From Anaerolineae bacterium (GTDB lineage Bacteria > Chloroflexota > Anaerolineae > B4-G1): DNA of 13,028 nucleotides. The position numbers were made by a program, and so were the translations under genes. Shown here in pieces: positions 5,665 through 12,326 of this stretch; the first letter of the stretch is position 1, and each line of letters starts with the position of its first letter. Under the pieces are notes generated by a model. That model made no database searches. It had not been told where the DNA came from and was given only the letters and a program-made list of their open reading frames with translations. The stretch covers positions 1 to 13,028 of the forward strand of contig JAUWNP010000122.1 in NCBI GenBank assembly GCA_030612585.1. Reading direction: 5' to 3'.

Positions 5665-7658
5665 ACCGGAGTTCCCTCCTCCCGCCCTCCTTGCGAGGGA
5701 AGAGAGTCGGCATTTCCATTGCTCAACTCCTCCCGCTCCATCTCTGCCAACGTCTGCGACACTGCCTCGATCGCTATGCGCTGCTTGCGGTACAGGTCAG
5801 ATTCACTCATCGCCAACCGCCGCGCTATCTCGCGTACCCTGCGCCCCTGGAGGAACTTAAGTTCCAGAATGTTATACAGAACCCATTCCGGCGCTGTCAT
5901 CTGGCGCTGCCCGTCTGGACGTAGCCGTTCAATGGCCTGCTTGAGCACAGTCCGTAGCCCCTTCATCACATTGCCATCACGCTCCCGCGCCGCACGCTCC
6001 ACCACGTGTAAAGATAGGAGCGGGCTAGTGGCCAATTTGGGTCCGCCCCAGTAATGACTGAGCGCACCTCTGACCCACTGCCGGAACTCGTTGGCCTCCA
6101 CCAGGCTGAAACCAGAGAGCGCCTGTTCCCCAACGTAGTGCAACACCCCACGGCGACGCTGGATATCCTCAATCTCCGGGATAATCCGCTCCAGCGCACT
6201 GAAAATGCCCTGTTGAAGTTGACGGTCCTCCAGTGCCGCCACTGCCTGGGTGAGCAAGGCCTCCATCCCCGCCCGCTCCTCCGGACTCAGGTTCGGCTCC
6301 GCCGCTCGCGCCGCCACGCCCACCACACCGACAACGCGCCTCCCCTTAGCCCCTCCCTCAATGAGGAGAGATGAGAAAGGAGTGTACAATGGGACCAGCC
6401 AGTAGCCGTTCCAGACGAATAGGTCTCCATGCCGCTCGATACGCCTTACCCCTGAGGAGGACCCAGCCAACGCCTGCCACGCCTCCGGCGATAAGTCGGC
6501 TGCTCCCGGCTCCAGCGGTCCACACACGACTTCCAGGTGAGGCACGCCGCCGTCTATGACGGTCACGAAGGCGGTCCTCACCCGCAGCAAGTCGCACAGC
6601 GCCGCGAGCACGTTCTCCAGAAACTGGCGCAGGTCAGTCGTCGTGAGCAGCCGGTTGCCCAACTGCTGAATCCACTCGATCTCCGGCTGATCCCGGCGGT
6701 AGAGCGCCCGGTCAATCAAAGGCTTAGCCAATTCGATGCCGAGTTGCAGCAGCAGGATGACGCCGACGACGCCAAAGAGCATCAGACGGCGGCCTGGAAG
6801 ACCAAGCCATCCCTCCGCCTGCAACGCAGCGACGATCACCACGACCACCAGCGTGGCGACGAGCGGCCCGCGTAGCAAGAAACGTACCAGCCGGTGCTTC
6901 ACCACCCGGTCGGGGGTGAGCGCGCCGAAGAAAGCCACGCTGTACGACAGGAGCACCAGCATCAGTCCGACGGCCACGTTCCCCAGCACTAGCGGCAGCC
7001 AGAGGGCAACACCAGGCGCAAAGGCGGGCCAGCCAGTGAGCAGCAGATAGGGGAAGACACCTGCCGCTGGCGCTGCAAAGGTGGCCATCAGGTAGGTCAT
7101 TCGACGCCGCGAGGTTGAGGTAAGGCAGCGGCGGCGCGCCCGGAGGACATTGGCCACTCCCCAACCCACGGCGGCGAAAAAATAAAGGACGAAGAACGGA
7201 AAAAGTGGCCCCGGCAGCAGATGAGAGACATGAGGCGCTAGCGCGCCACCGCGCACGACGTGGTCGGTGAAGACCGCACCCAGCAACAGAAAGGCGCTGA
7301 AAAAGTAACTGGCACGGACAGCAATGTCGCGCAACCTGCTCCGGGCACCGGTAGTGATTAGCAGAGCGTTGGAGAAACTCAGATAGGCGGCCGGGGTGAA
7401 GGCGATGCCCACCCACTGGAATCGCAGCCAGGGAATTGCCGCGTCCAGGTCTTCGACGCCGAACAGCGCCAGGTCCACAAAATAGGCAACCAGCACACAG
7501 ACCAGCAGCATGGCGAACGAACGGGCTACGTTGTTGCGGGGACTGTATACGATAAGATAGAGCAGGAGGGCAGAGGAAACGATAACGATGCCCGAGAGCA
7601 GCACAACGTTGATCAGTTCAAGAAACTCTTGTAATGCGAGCACCGATAAGAATTCCAT
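5661..7658 (-). CDS. Membrane sensor protein: N-terminal 7TM histidine-kinase-type input, GAF-like region, C-terminal helix-turn-helix
   Basis: 665 aa from ATG 7658 (AGG five bases upstream; the TTG at 7661 is less likely). Residues about 15-320 hold a series of hydrophobic helices. The first seven or so, with ARSFAMLLVCVLVAYFVDLA, WLRFQWVGIAFTPAAYLSF and the RRRMTYLM linker, resemble the 7TM input region of sensor histidine kinases; one or two further helices follow at about 265-310. Residues about 328-480 look like a GAF domain (LGNRLLTTTDLRQFLENVLA, then ALCDLLRVRTAFVTVIDGG). There is no H-box and no ATPase domain. Instead the C-terminus at about 588-632 has EWVLYNILELKFLQGRRVRE, then IARRLAMSESDLYRKQRIAI, an HTH of the sigma-region-4 or LuxR style. 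It therefore looks like a membrane-bound one-component regulator. It follows the GNAT gene by 34 bp and is probably in its operon. The last 15 or so residues (SLPSQGGREEGTPV) and a loop at 425-442 look repeat-derived. Domain boundaries are by eye. Confidence 0.8.
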   Translation of the reverse strand: MEFLSVLALQEFLELINVVLLSGIVIVSSALLLYLIVYSPRNNVARSFAMLLVCVLVAYFVDLALFGVEDLDAAIPWLRFQWVGIAFTPAAYLSFSNALLITTGARSRLRDIAVRASYFFSAFLLLGAVFTDHVVRGGALAPHVSHLLPGPLFPFFVLYFFAAVGWGVANVLRARRRCLTSTSRRRMTYLMATFAAPAAGVFPYLLLTGWPAFAPGVALWLPLVLGNVAVGLMLVLLSYSVAFFGALTPDRVVKHRLVRFLLRGPLVATLVVVVIVAALQAEGWLGLPGRRLMLFGVVGVILLLQLGIELAKPLIDRALYRRDQPEIEWIQQLGNRLLTTTDLRQFLENVLAALCDLLRVRTAFVTVIDGGVPHLEVVCGPLEPGAADLSPEAWQALAGSSSGVRRIERHGDLFVWNGYWLVPLYTPFSSLLIEGGAKGRRVVGVVGVAARAAEPNLSPEERAGMEALLTQAVAALEDRQLQQGIFSALERIIPEIEDIQRRRGVLHYVGEQALSGFSLVEANEFRQWVRGALSHYWGGPKLATSPLLSLHVVERAARERDGNVMKGLRTVLKQAIERLRPDGQRQMTAPEWVLYNILELKFLQGRRVREIARRLAMSESDLYRKQRIAIEAVSQTLAEMEREELSNGNADSLPSQGGREEGTPV
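5665..5715. repeat. Pyrimidine/purine-rich repeat-like sequence encoding the C-terminal tail of the 7TM protein
   Basis: The plus strand runs AGTTCCCTCCTCCCGCCCTC then CTTGCGAGGGAAGAG, with CCCTC and GAGGG pairing across TTGC. It encodes the low-complexity tail SQGGREEGTPV after an otherwise well-folded HTH domain. Its resemblance to the small GAGGG/CCCTC palindromes common in this phylum is recalled rather than searched. Confidence 0.35.
6341..6382. repeat. Repeat-like quasi-palindrome inside the GAF-like region of the 7TM gene
   Basis: The stretch contains CTCCCTCAATGAGGAG, a quasi-palindrome flanked by CCCC-rich and GGAG-rich arms. It encodes YTPFSSLLIEGGAKGRR (residues about 425-441), placed where GAF domains normally have a short loop between two strands. 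It resembles intergenic GAGGGAGGGGCTA-type repeats of Chloroflexota that have entered a gene in frame. This is a judgement from composition and position. Confidence 0.35.
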
Positions 7659-7692
7659 CAACCTGACTACGACCCAGTTCTACGCTCCTACG

Positions 7693-8220
7693 CTACCGCA
7701 ACGCCTCTCCAAAAAACAAAGCAATATCCTGGTGTGGCCAATAATGATCGTTATAGCCGCAAAAGGCCAACCCTCGCGACTGACAGAACCGGATGGCTGG
7801 ATAGTTTCTGGTCTGCACTTCGACTACCAGTCGCGCCAGATCGTGATCGTGCCCCCATTGAGCCGCGGCTTGCAACAGTGCCGTTCCTATACCACGCCGC
7901 CTCTGGGGCCGGTCTACAACCAGATCACCCACCCAGGCAATGCCGTTCTCAATTTGGGCGGTCAACGCCACGTAACCGTGAACGCGTCCCTCCTCCGCCA
8001 CCAGGAAGCCATCACGCCGCCGCCACCCCGCCAGCAGATGCTCATCTTGACGAGGGTAATTGACCCGCATCTCACGGGGCAGACGCACCACCCGGAAGGT
8101 GATCGCCTGCACGCCATTCCCATTCCGCGTCTCCATCTGCCAGACACGGTCGGTAGTGTAGGAGTGATCCAACACACCACACGCTTCCAGGTCTCTTGGC
8201 CACGCCGGGCGCACCCGCAT
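7693..8220 (-). CDS. GNAT-family N-acetyltransferase
   Basis: 175 aa from ATG 8220-8218, chosen because GGAGAGGAG lies just upstream; the TTG at 8235 falls inside that binding site. GNAT enzymes transfer acetyl from acetyl-CoA to an amine. The acetyl-CoA pyrophosphate loop is clear in VGDLVVDRPQRRRGIGTALL (residues about 97-116, Q/RxxGxG/A form). It is followed by the motif B region NYPAIRFCQSRGLAFCGYND and a closing DIALFFGEAL. The first 60 residues are less conserved and should form the substrate side. The substrate cannot be told from the sequence; the FCGYND..Y....DIALFF ending recalls streptothricin-acetyltransferase-like members but is not enough to name it. It is first in a likely two-gene unit with the 7TM regulator and has its own promoter at 8269-8297. 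Confidence 0.88.
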   Translation of the reverse strand: MRVRPAWPRDLEACGVLDHSYTTDRVWQMETRNGNGVQAITFRVVRLPREMRVNYPRQDEHLLAGWRRRDGFLVAEEGRVHGYVALTAQIENGIAWVGDLVVDRPQRRRGIGTALLQAAAQWGHDHDLARLVVEVQTRNYPAIRFCQSRGLAFCGYNDHYWPHQDIALFFGEALR

Positions 8221-8238
8221 CGGTCTCCTCTCCAATTA

Positions 8239-8269
8239 CTAACTGCTAACGGCTAACCACTGACGGCTA
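8239..8269. repeat. Degenerate heptamer tandem repeat (4.4 units) in the leader of the GNAT gene
   Basis: The units are CTAACTG, CTAACGG, CTAACCA, CTGACGG and a final CTA, in exact 7-bp register. It recalls the short tandemly repeated heptamers described in cyanobacteria. It begins next to the -10 box of the promoter at 8269-8297, so it makes up most of the expected 5' untranslated region of the GNAT message. Confidence 0.75.
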
Positions 8270-8297
8270 TTCTACCACCAGGCTACTATTGAGGCAA
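8269..8297 (-). promoter_or_regulatory. Sigma-70-like promoter of the GNAT-7TM unit
   Basis: On the minus strand TTGCCT (8297-8292), 17 bases, TAGAAT (8274-8269). The hexamers and spacing are identical to those in front of the winged-helix gene (1654-1682). The expected start is near 8262, within the heptamer repeat, and about 42 bases before the ATG at 8220. Confidence 0.65.
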
Positions 8298-8307
8298 ACG
8301 CGCCATC

Positions 8308-9267
8308 TCAACTTCGATCACCCTCCAACCAGACCCTCACCACAGCCTCAATCTCATCCGCCGTCGTCCTGGTAACGTCGAACCACCGGATGGCGGGATC
8401 GCTAAGACGGAACCAGTTGTACTGATGGCGAACGAAGCGACGCGTGGCCCGCTTGATTTCCGCCACCACCTCCTCTAGCACCGCCCGCCCCTCGAAGTAA
8501 GGCCTGAACTGCACGTACCCCAGCCCCGACATCGCCGGGAGATCCCACCCATATCCCGTCTCCGTCAATCGCCGCACCTCGTTCTCCAACCCGGCGGCCA
8601 TCATCGCCTCCACCCGCTGCTCGACGCGGGCGTAGAGGGCCGCTCGCTCCATCGTCAAGCCGACCTGGAGGATGTGATAGGGAACCGGTCGCTTGCGCTG
8701 CTGCTCGGAGATGGGCCGCCCCGTGATCAGGCAAACCTCCAGCGCGCGGATGACCCGGCGGACGTTGCGGAAGTCAATACGTTGCGCACCGTCGGGGTCC
8801 AACTGGGCCAGGCGGGCATGCAATTGCTCAGCCCCATCGCGCTCGGCCTGAGCCTCCAGTTCGGCCCGCAGGGCATGATCGGGCAGGACGCGGGGGATAC
8901 ACCAGCCCTCCACGACAGCCCGCACGTACTGCCCGCTACCCCCAACCAACAGTGGCAACTTTCCACGGGCGTGTACGTCCGCGATACTGGAATAGGCCCG
9001 CTCCTGAAACTCAACCAGCCCCACCGTCTCGTCGGGCTCGGCTATGTTTATCAAGTGATGGGGGGCCCGGGCGCGCTCCTCAAAAGAGGGCTTGGCCGTG
9101 CCGATATCCATCCCCCGGTAAAACAGGCGAGAGTCGGCGGAGACAATCTCGCCCTCCAATACCTCGGCCAGATGGAGCGAGAGCGCCGTCTTGCCCACCG
9201 CCGTCGGCCCCACAATGACCAACAACTCTCCTCTCTCTTCCTCTCCCCTCTCAACTGATGCTGTCAT
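8308..9267 (-). CDS. miaA: tRNA dimethylallyltransferase (isopentenyl-tRNA transferase)
   Basis: 319 aa from ATG 9267. MiaA transfers a dimethylallyl group from DMAPP to N6 of adenosine 37 in tRNAs reading UNN codons. The P-loop GPTAVGKT is at 20-27, followed by the tRNA/substrate motif SADSRLFYRGMDIGTAKP (43-60). By eye D45 matches the catalytic Asp42 of E. coli, and the usual Gln of DSRQVY is Leu here. VGGSGQYVRA (108-117) has Ser where most have the catalytic Thr. The later RRVIRALEV, PISEQQ, MMAAGLENEV and TRRFVRHQYNWFR segments are all family landmarks. The start is set by GGAGG three bases upstream and by length. The frame extends further, but that part is only the shadow of yraN. It overlaps yraN by 17 bp, so the two are translationally linked. 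A purine-rich stretch makes the odd N-terminus SVERGEEERGE. Confidence 0.96.
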   Translation of the reverse strand: MTASVERGEEERGELLVIVGPTAVGKTALSLHLAEVLEGEIVSADSRLFYRGMDIGTAKPSFEERARAPHHLINIAEPDETVGLVEFQERAYSSIADVHARGKLPLLVGGSGQYVRAVVEGWCIPRVLPDHALRAELEAQAERDGAEQLHARLAQLDPDGAQRIDFRNVRRVIRALEVCLITGRPISEQQRKRPVPYHILQVGLTMERAALYARVEQRVEAMMAAGLENEVRRLTETGYGWDLPAMSGLGYVQFRPYFEGRAVLEEVVAEIKRATRRFVRHQYNWFRLSDPAIRWFDVTRTTADEIEAVVRVWLEGDRS

Positions 9268-9613
9268 ACACCTCCAATCGCAGTAGCCTCCCCGCCCGGT
9301 CCATCTCCACCGCCACGAGGCCCACCCGCCAGTCCACGTCGTCCAGATCGTGCTCGCCCAGGTAGGTGAGCGCCACGTCAATCATGCGCTGCTGCTTGGC
9401 CGGCGTGATGGATTCCTCCGGCGCGCCGAACTCCCGCCCACGCCGCGTGCGCACCTCGAAGAAGTGCCACGCCTCGTCCCGGCGGGCCACGACGTCCACC
9501 TCGCCGGTCTGGCAGCGCCAGTTGCGCGCCACGATCTCGTAGCCGCAGCGGGTCAACTCCACGACAGCCAGTTCCTCCCCCCGCCGGCCCAGTTTTACCC
9601 TTGCGTCACTCAC
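9251..9613 (-). CDS. yraN: YraN/UPF0102 family protein (PD-(D/E)XK nuclease fold)
   Basis: 120 aa from GTG 9613-9611, chosen because GAGGAG lies nine bases upstream and because the family normally starts just before this LGRRGEELAV motif. An ATG at 9637 would add eight residues but leave that binding site inside the gene. The order LGRRGEELAV, CGYEIVARNWRC, GEVDVVARRD, WHFFEVRTRRGREFG and SITPAKQQRM follows the family exactly. D40, E53 and the following basic residue form the PD-(D/E)XK-like site; the usual Lys of VEVKTR is Arg55 here. The family is near-universal in bacteria and resembles Holliday junction resolvases, but its role is not settled. It overlaps miaA and is read from the promoter at 9638-9664. 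Confidence 0.93.
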   Translation of the reverse strand: MSDARVKLGRRGEELAVVELTRCGYEIVARNWRCQTGEVDVVARRDEAWHFFEVRTRRGREFGAPEESITPAKQQRMIDVALTYLGEHDLDDVDWRVGLVAVEMDRAGRLLRLEVYDSIS

Positions 9614-9637
9614 CGCACATATCTCCTCAACAAACAT

Positions 9638-9664
9638 GGTATACCAATGAGGGACGAACGTCAA
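9638..9664 (-). promoter_or_regulatory. Possible promoter of yraN-miaA
   Basis: On the minus strand TTGACG (9664-9659) and an extended -10, TGG followed by TATACC (9643-9638), but with a 15-base spacer, shorter than ideal. The TGn extension may compensate. A start near 9631 would leave about 18 nt including the GAGGAG site before the GTG start. Confidence 0.45.
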
Positions 9665-9667
9665 GTC

Positions 9668-9713
9668 AGACCTGACAGGTTTCCGAGAGAGCCTTCAAAA
9701 ACCTATCAGGTCT
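9668..9713. repeat. Inverted repeat of a second AGACCT-nnn-AGGTTT subtype between two divergent promoters
   Basis: 9668-9682 is AGACCTGACAGGTTT and 9699-9713 is its reverse complement with one mismatch, 16 bases apart. The outer six bases of each side (AGACCT, AGGTTT) are those of the RAYT-associated repeats, but the central triplet is GAC or ATC instead of CCG or CGG. It fills the gap between the -35 box of yraN (9659-9664) and that of the spermidine-synthase-like gene (9718-9723), with three or four bases to spare on each side. Confidence 0.8.
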
Positions 9714-9717
9714 CAGG

Positions 9718-9745
9718 TTGCCTGAACGCGCAAAGGCGGTATAAT
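9718..9745 (+). promoter_or_regulatory. Promoter of the spermidine-synthase-like gene (leaderless or nearly so)
   Basis: TTGCCT (9718-9723), 16 bases, TATAAT (9740-9745). The ATG at 9755 begins nine bases after the -10 box and nothing resembling a ribosome binding site precedes it. Transcription should start within about three bases of the start codon. Confidence 0.7.
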
Positions 9746-9754
9746 TCAGCACGT

Positions 9755-11320
9755 ATGCGCAGACAGAACTCCTACCTCTACGTCACCGCCTTCGCCGGCG
9801 GGCTGGTCTCACTGGCCATCGAACTGGCCGCCTCCAGCCTGCTCCGCCCCCACTTCGGCACCGCCAACCTGGTGTGGGCGGCCATCATCGGGCTGATCCT
9901 GCTCTACCTGACGGCGGGCTACTTCCTCGGCGGCCGCTGGGCCGACCGCTCCCCCCACCCCTCCACGCTCTACCAGATCGTGGCCTGGGCCGCCTTCCTC
10001 GTCGGCATCATTCCCTTCGCCGCCCGCCCTGTGCTCTCGCTGGCGTCGCCAGGCTTCGCCGTGAGCGGTCAGCCGAACGGCTTCGCCGATTTCAACGTCG
10101 TCATGCTCGGCGGCTCCTTCATCGCCGTCCTCATCCTCTTCAGCATCCCCGTCACACTGCTGGGCTGTATCTCACCCTTCACCATCCGGCTAGCGATGAA
10201 AGACGTAGAAAGCGCCGGCCAGACTGCCGGTCGCGTCTACGCCATCTCGACCGCTGGCAGTTTCCTGGGCGCATTCCTGCCCGACCTGGTGCTCGTGCCC
10301 ACCATCGGCACGCGTTACACCTTCACCCTGCTGTCACTGTTCCTGCTGACCATCGCGCTTTTCGGCCTGTCCCGCAGCAGGCCACGCCGCCTGCTTCTCT
10401 ACCTCTGGATGCCAGCCATCATCATCCTGCTGGCCCTCATCCTGCGCGGGCAGCCAGTCAAGGGAGCAGAAAACACCATCTACGAGACCGAGTCGGCCTA
10501 CAACTACATCCAGGTGGTGGAGAGAGAAGGCTGCCGCTACCTGCTGCTGAACGAAGGGCAAGGCATCCACTCCGTCTACTGTCCCCAACAACTGCACACC
10601 ACCGGGCCGTGGGATTACTTCCTCATCGCCCCCTACTTCAACCCCCCACCCTACACCCCCGACCGGGTCGAGAGCGTGGCGCTCATCGGGCTGGCCGCCG
10701 GAACCATCGCCCGGCAGTACACCGCCGTCTACGGGCCGCTGCCCATTGACGGGGTGGAGATTGACCCCCAGATCGTGCGCGTGGGGCAGGAGTACTTCGC
10801 GATGGACGAGCCCAACCTCAATGTTATCGTCGCCGACGGGCGTTACTACCTGGCCCACTCCAAGCAGCGCTACACCGTCATCGGCGTGGACGCCTACCGG
10901 CTACCCTACATCCCCCCGCACCTGACGACAGTGGAATTCTTCCGCCAGGTACGCGACCATCTCACCAACGATGGCGTCGTCGTGATCAACGTCGGGCATA
11001 CGCCGGAGGACTACCGGCTGGTGGAGGCAATGATGGCAACGTTGCTCGAAGTTTTCCCCTCAGCCCACGTGATAGACGTGCCGGACAGTTTCAACGCCAT
11101 CGTTGTCGCCACCGTCCAGCCCAGCGAGGCCAGCAACCTGCTAGCTAACCTGCCCGGCCTGGAGGAGGACGAATTCCTGTACCCGGCGGCGCTACAGGCA
11201 ACGGCAAACCTGCGTCCCACAATACCCGGCGAGGTCATCTTCACCGACGACCGCGCCTCCATCGAATGGATGACTAACGCGCTCGTCTTGGACTTTGTGA
11301 GAGGAGGGAGTAAGGAGTAG
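9755..11320 (+). CDS. Membrane-anchored spermidine synthase-like protein
   Basis: 521 aa from ATG 9755, set by the promoter directly in front; the frame is open far upstream but that is the shadow of yraN. Residues 1-235 contain about seven hydrophobic helices with a short charged segment GRWADRSPHPS after the second, the usual N-terminal half of 'fused' spermidine synthase-like proteins. From about 243 the aminopropyltransferase-type Rossmann domain follows: ESAYNYIQVVE, LNEGQGIHSVY, the SAM-binding strand LIGLAAGTIARQ (310-321), the acidic GVEIDPQIV, VADGRYYL (D361) and GVDAYRLPYIPPHLTTVEFF with the probable catalytic D379. FTDDRASIEW closes it. The acceptor substrate is unknown and it may not make spermidine. 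The last residues GGSKE and the TAG stop are encoded by a GGAGTAR heptamer repeat. The next gene, a TIGR01906 membrane protein, is 64 bp downstream and may be co-transcribed. Confidence 0.9.
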   Translation: MRRQNSYLYVTAFAGGLVSLAIELAASSLLRPHFGTANLVWAAIIGLILLYLTAGYFLGGRWADRSPHPSTLYQIVAWAAFLVGIIPFAARPVLSLASPGFAVSGQPNGFADFNVVMLGGSFIAVLILFSIPVTLLGCISPFTIRLAMKDVESAGQTAGRVYAISTAGSFLGAFLPDLVLVPTIGTRYTFTLLSLFLLTIALFGLSRSRPRRLLLYLWMPAIIILLALILRGQPVKGAENTIYETESAYNYIQVVEREGCRYLLLNEGQGIHSVYCPQQLHTTGPWDYFLIAPYFNPPPYTPDRVESVALIGLAAGTIARQYTAVYGPLPIDGVEIDPQIVRVGQEYFAMDEPNLNVIVADGRYYLAHSKQRYTVIGVDAYRLPYIPPHLTTVEFFRQVRDHLTNDGVVVINVGHTPEDYRLVEAMMATLLEVFPSAHVIDVPDSFNAIVVATVQPSEASNLLANLPGLEEDEFLYPAALQATANLRPTIPGEVIFTDDRASIEWMTNALVLDFVRGGSKE

Positions 11321-11369
11321 GGAGTAGGGAGTATGTGGCTTCTCCCTTACTCCTTACTCCCTACTCCTT
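11307..11369. repeat. Inverted array of heptamers (4 x GGAGTAR/T, then 4 x ACTCCYT-type)
   Basis: Left half, 11307-11334, has four 7-bp units (GGAGTAA, GGAGTAG, GGAGTAG, GGAGTAT). After a 7-base spacer the right half, 11342-11369, has four complementary-type units (CTCCCTT, ACTCCTT, ACTCCCT, ACTCCTT). The halves can fold into a long hairpin with one bulge and some G-T pairs. It starts inside the end of the spermidine-synthase-like gene and gives its stop codon. There is no convincing T-run after it, so a terminator role is possible but unproven. Confidence 0.8.
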
Positions 11370-11384
11370 GACCTAAGGAGAATG

Positions 11385-12083
11385 ATGACCCACAACACAC
11401 TATGGCCCCGTCTGATTCAATGGCTGCTTGTGCTGGCCCTGCCTATCCTCCTGCTCGCGGCTAACGTGCACATCGTGACCGGTCACTGGTTCGTGCACTG
11501 GGAGTATAGGAAGGCGGATTTCCCGCCCGATCCTTATGACCTCTCCATAACACAGCGCACTCACATGGCCGAGGTCTGCGTGGACTACCTGGGAACCAAC
11601 GCGGACATCTCGCTCCTGGGCAATCTGCGCCTCCCTGACGGTGAGCGTGCCTTCAACGCGCGGGAGTTGCGCCACATGGCCGATGTGCAGATGGTGTACA
11701 ACTACATAATGAAAGCCGGCATCGTCGCCGCGCTGGCGCTGCTCGGTGGCATAACAGCGCTGTCCGCTTCAAGCCATACGCGCCAGCGTGCCCCTGCTGC
11801 AATCCTGAGCGGTAGTATGCTCACCCTGGGATTGATGGGAGCCGTCGGCGCATACATGCTGCTGAGTTGGGGAGAGTTCTTCACCACGTTTCACCGCATC
11901 TTCTTTGCGGGTGAAAGTTGGATCTTCCCCTACTCCGACACCCTGATCCGCCTGTTCCCCATGCGCTTCTGGGCAGACGTGGCTACAGTCATCGCCGCCC
12001 TGCTGGTCGTCGAGGCCATCGTCGCCGGTGCGGCTGGCTGGTTATGGATGCAACATGTTGGCCACGTTGGCCCTGACGCTTGA
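11385..12083 (+). CDS. TIGR01906/DUF1461 family integral membrane protein
   Basis: 232 aa from ATG 11385. AAGGAG lies four bases upstream of this ATG and only one base upstream of the in-frame ATG at 11382, so the second is preferred; either is possible. One hydrophobic helix at about 10-30, then an extracytoplasmic-looking loop of about 75 residues holding PDGERAFNARELRHMADVQM, then three more helices near 107-128, 137-160 and 205-225. Between the last two lies FHRIFFAGESWIFPYSDTLI, continuing RLFPMRFW. The FN.REL.HM.DV and FH..FF....W.F...DTLI.LFP motifs are diagnostic of this family. Its function is not established to my knowledge. It lies downstream of the spermidine-synthase-like gene. 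Its stop codon overlaps the -35 box of the next promoter. Confidence 0.87.
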   Translation: MTHNTLWPRLIQWLLVLALPILLLAANVHIVTGHWFVHWEYRKADFPPDPYDLSITQRTHMAEVCVDYLGTNADISLLGNLRLPDGERAFNARELRHMADVQMVYNYIMKAGIVAALALLGGITALSASSHTRQRAPAAILSGSMLTLGLMGAVGAYMLLSWGEFFTTFHRIFFAGESWIFPYSDTLIRLFPMRFWADVATVIAALLVVEAIVAGAAGWLWMQHVGHVGPDA

Positions 12084-12108
12084 CAGTCCTCCGCATTTGT
12101 GATACATT
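12080..12108 (+). promoter_or_regulatory. Promoter of the response regulator gene
   Basis: TTGACA (12080-12085), 17 bases, TACATT (12103-12108). The -35 box is consensus and overlaps the TGA stop of the preceding gene. The expected start near 12115 leaves a leader of about 210 nt. Confidence 0.65.
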
Positions 12109-12326
12109 ACTCTGGACACAGATTGATTACTCAGTCGCTCGATCTGGGTCGCCAGATCCAGGCCAGGGGCAACAACGAGACGCAGATTATTGACAATTCT
12201 CAACTATGTACCGGCGTTTTTGAACCACCAAGCCGCCGGATCTGACGATCCGCCGGGAGCGGTCGAGATGCTCTAAGTCTTGTCAAGTAGTTGCGACACG
12301 GACTAACAAGGAGTGAAGCAAAAACA
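12109..12326 (+). other. Long 5' leader of the response regulator with several hairpins
   Basis: No gene is seen here. Visible structures are GATCTGG-gtcg-CCAGATC (12141-12158, perfect 7-bp stem) and CGGATC-tgac-GATCCG (12237-12252). CCGGCG at 12211-12216 could pair with CGCCGG at 12234-12239 or with the second copy at 12251-12256, giving mutually exclusive stems. The first alternative is followed by no T-run; the TTTTT at 12217-12221 lies in its loop. AAGGAG at 12308-12313 is the only binding-site candidate, 13 bases before the ATG, which is longer than usual. No known riboswitch was recognised. Confidence 0.45.

Noticed and set aside
9268..9381. Upstream extension of miaA
   Set aside because: The added residues are Trp- and Arg-rich shadow sequence of yraN. 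The family starts just before the P-loop and GGAGG precedes ATG 9267.
9350..9754. Upstream extension of the spermidine-synthase-like gene
   Set aside because: It runs through the yraN gene on the other strand and through the promoter with a perfect TATAAT. No homology to the family.
12190..12210. Second promoter for the response regulator at TTGACA 12190-12195
   Set aside because: The nearest AT-rich -10-like box (TATGTA, 12205-12210) is only nine bases away and nothing fits at 16-18 bases.
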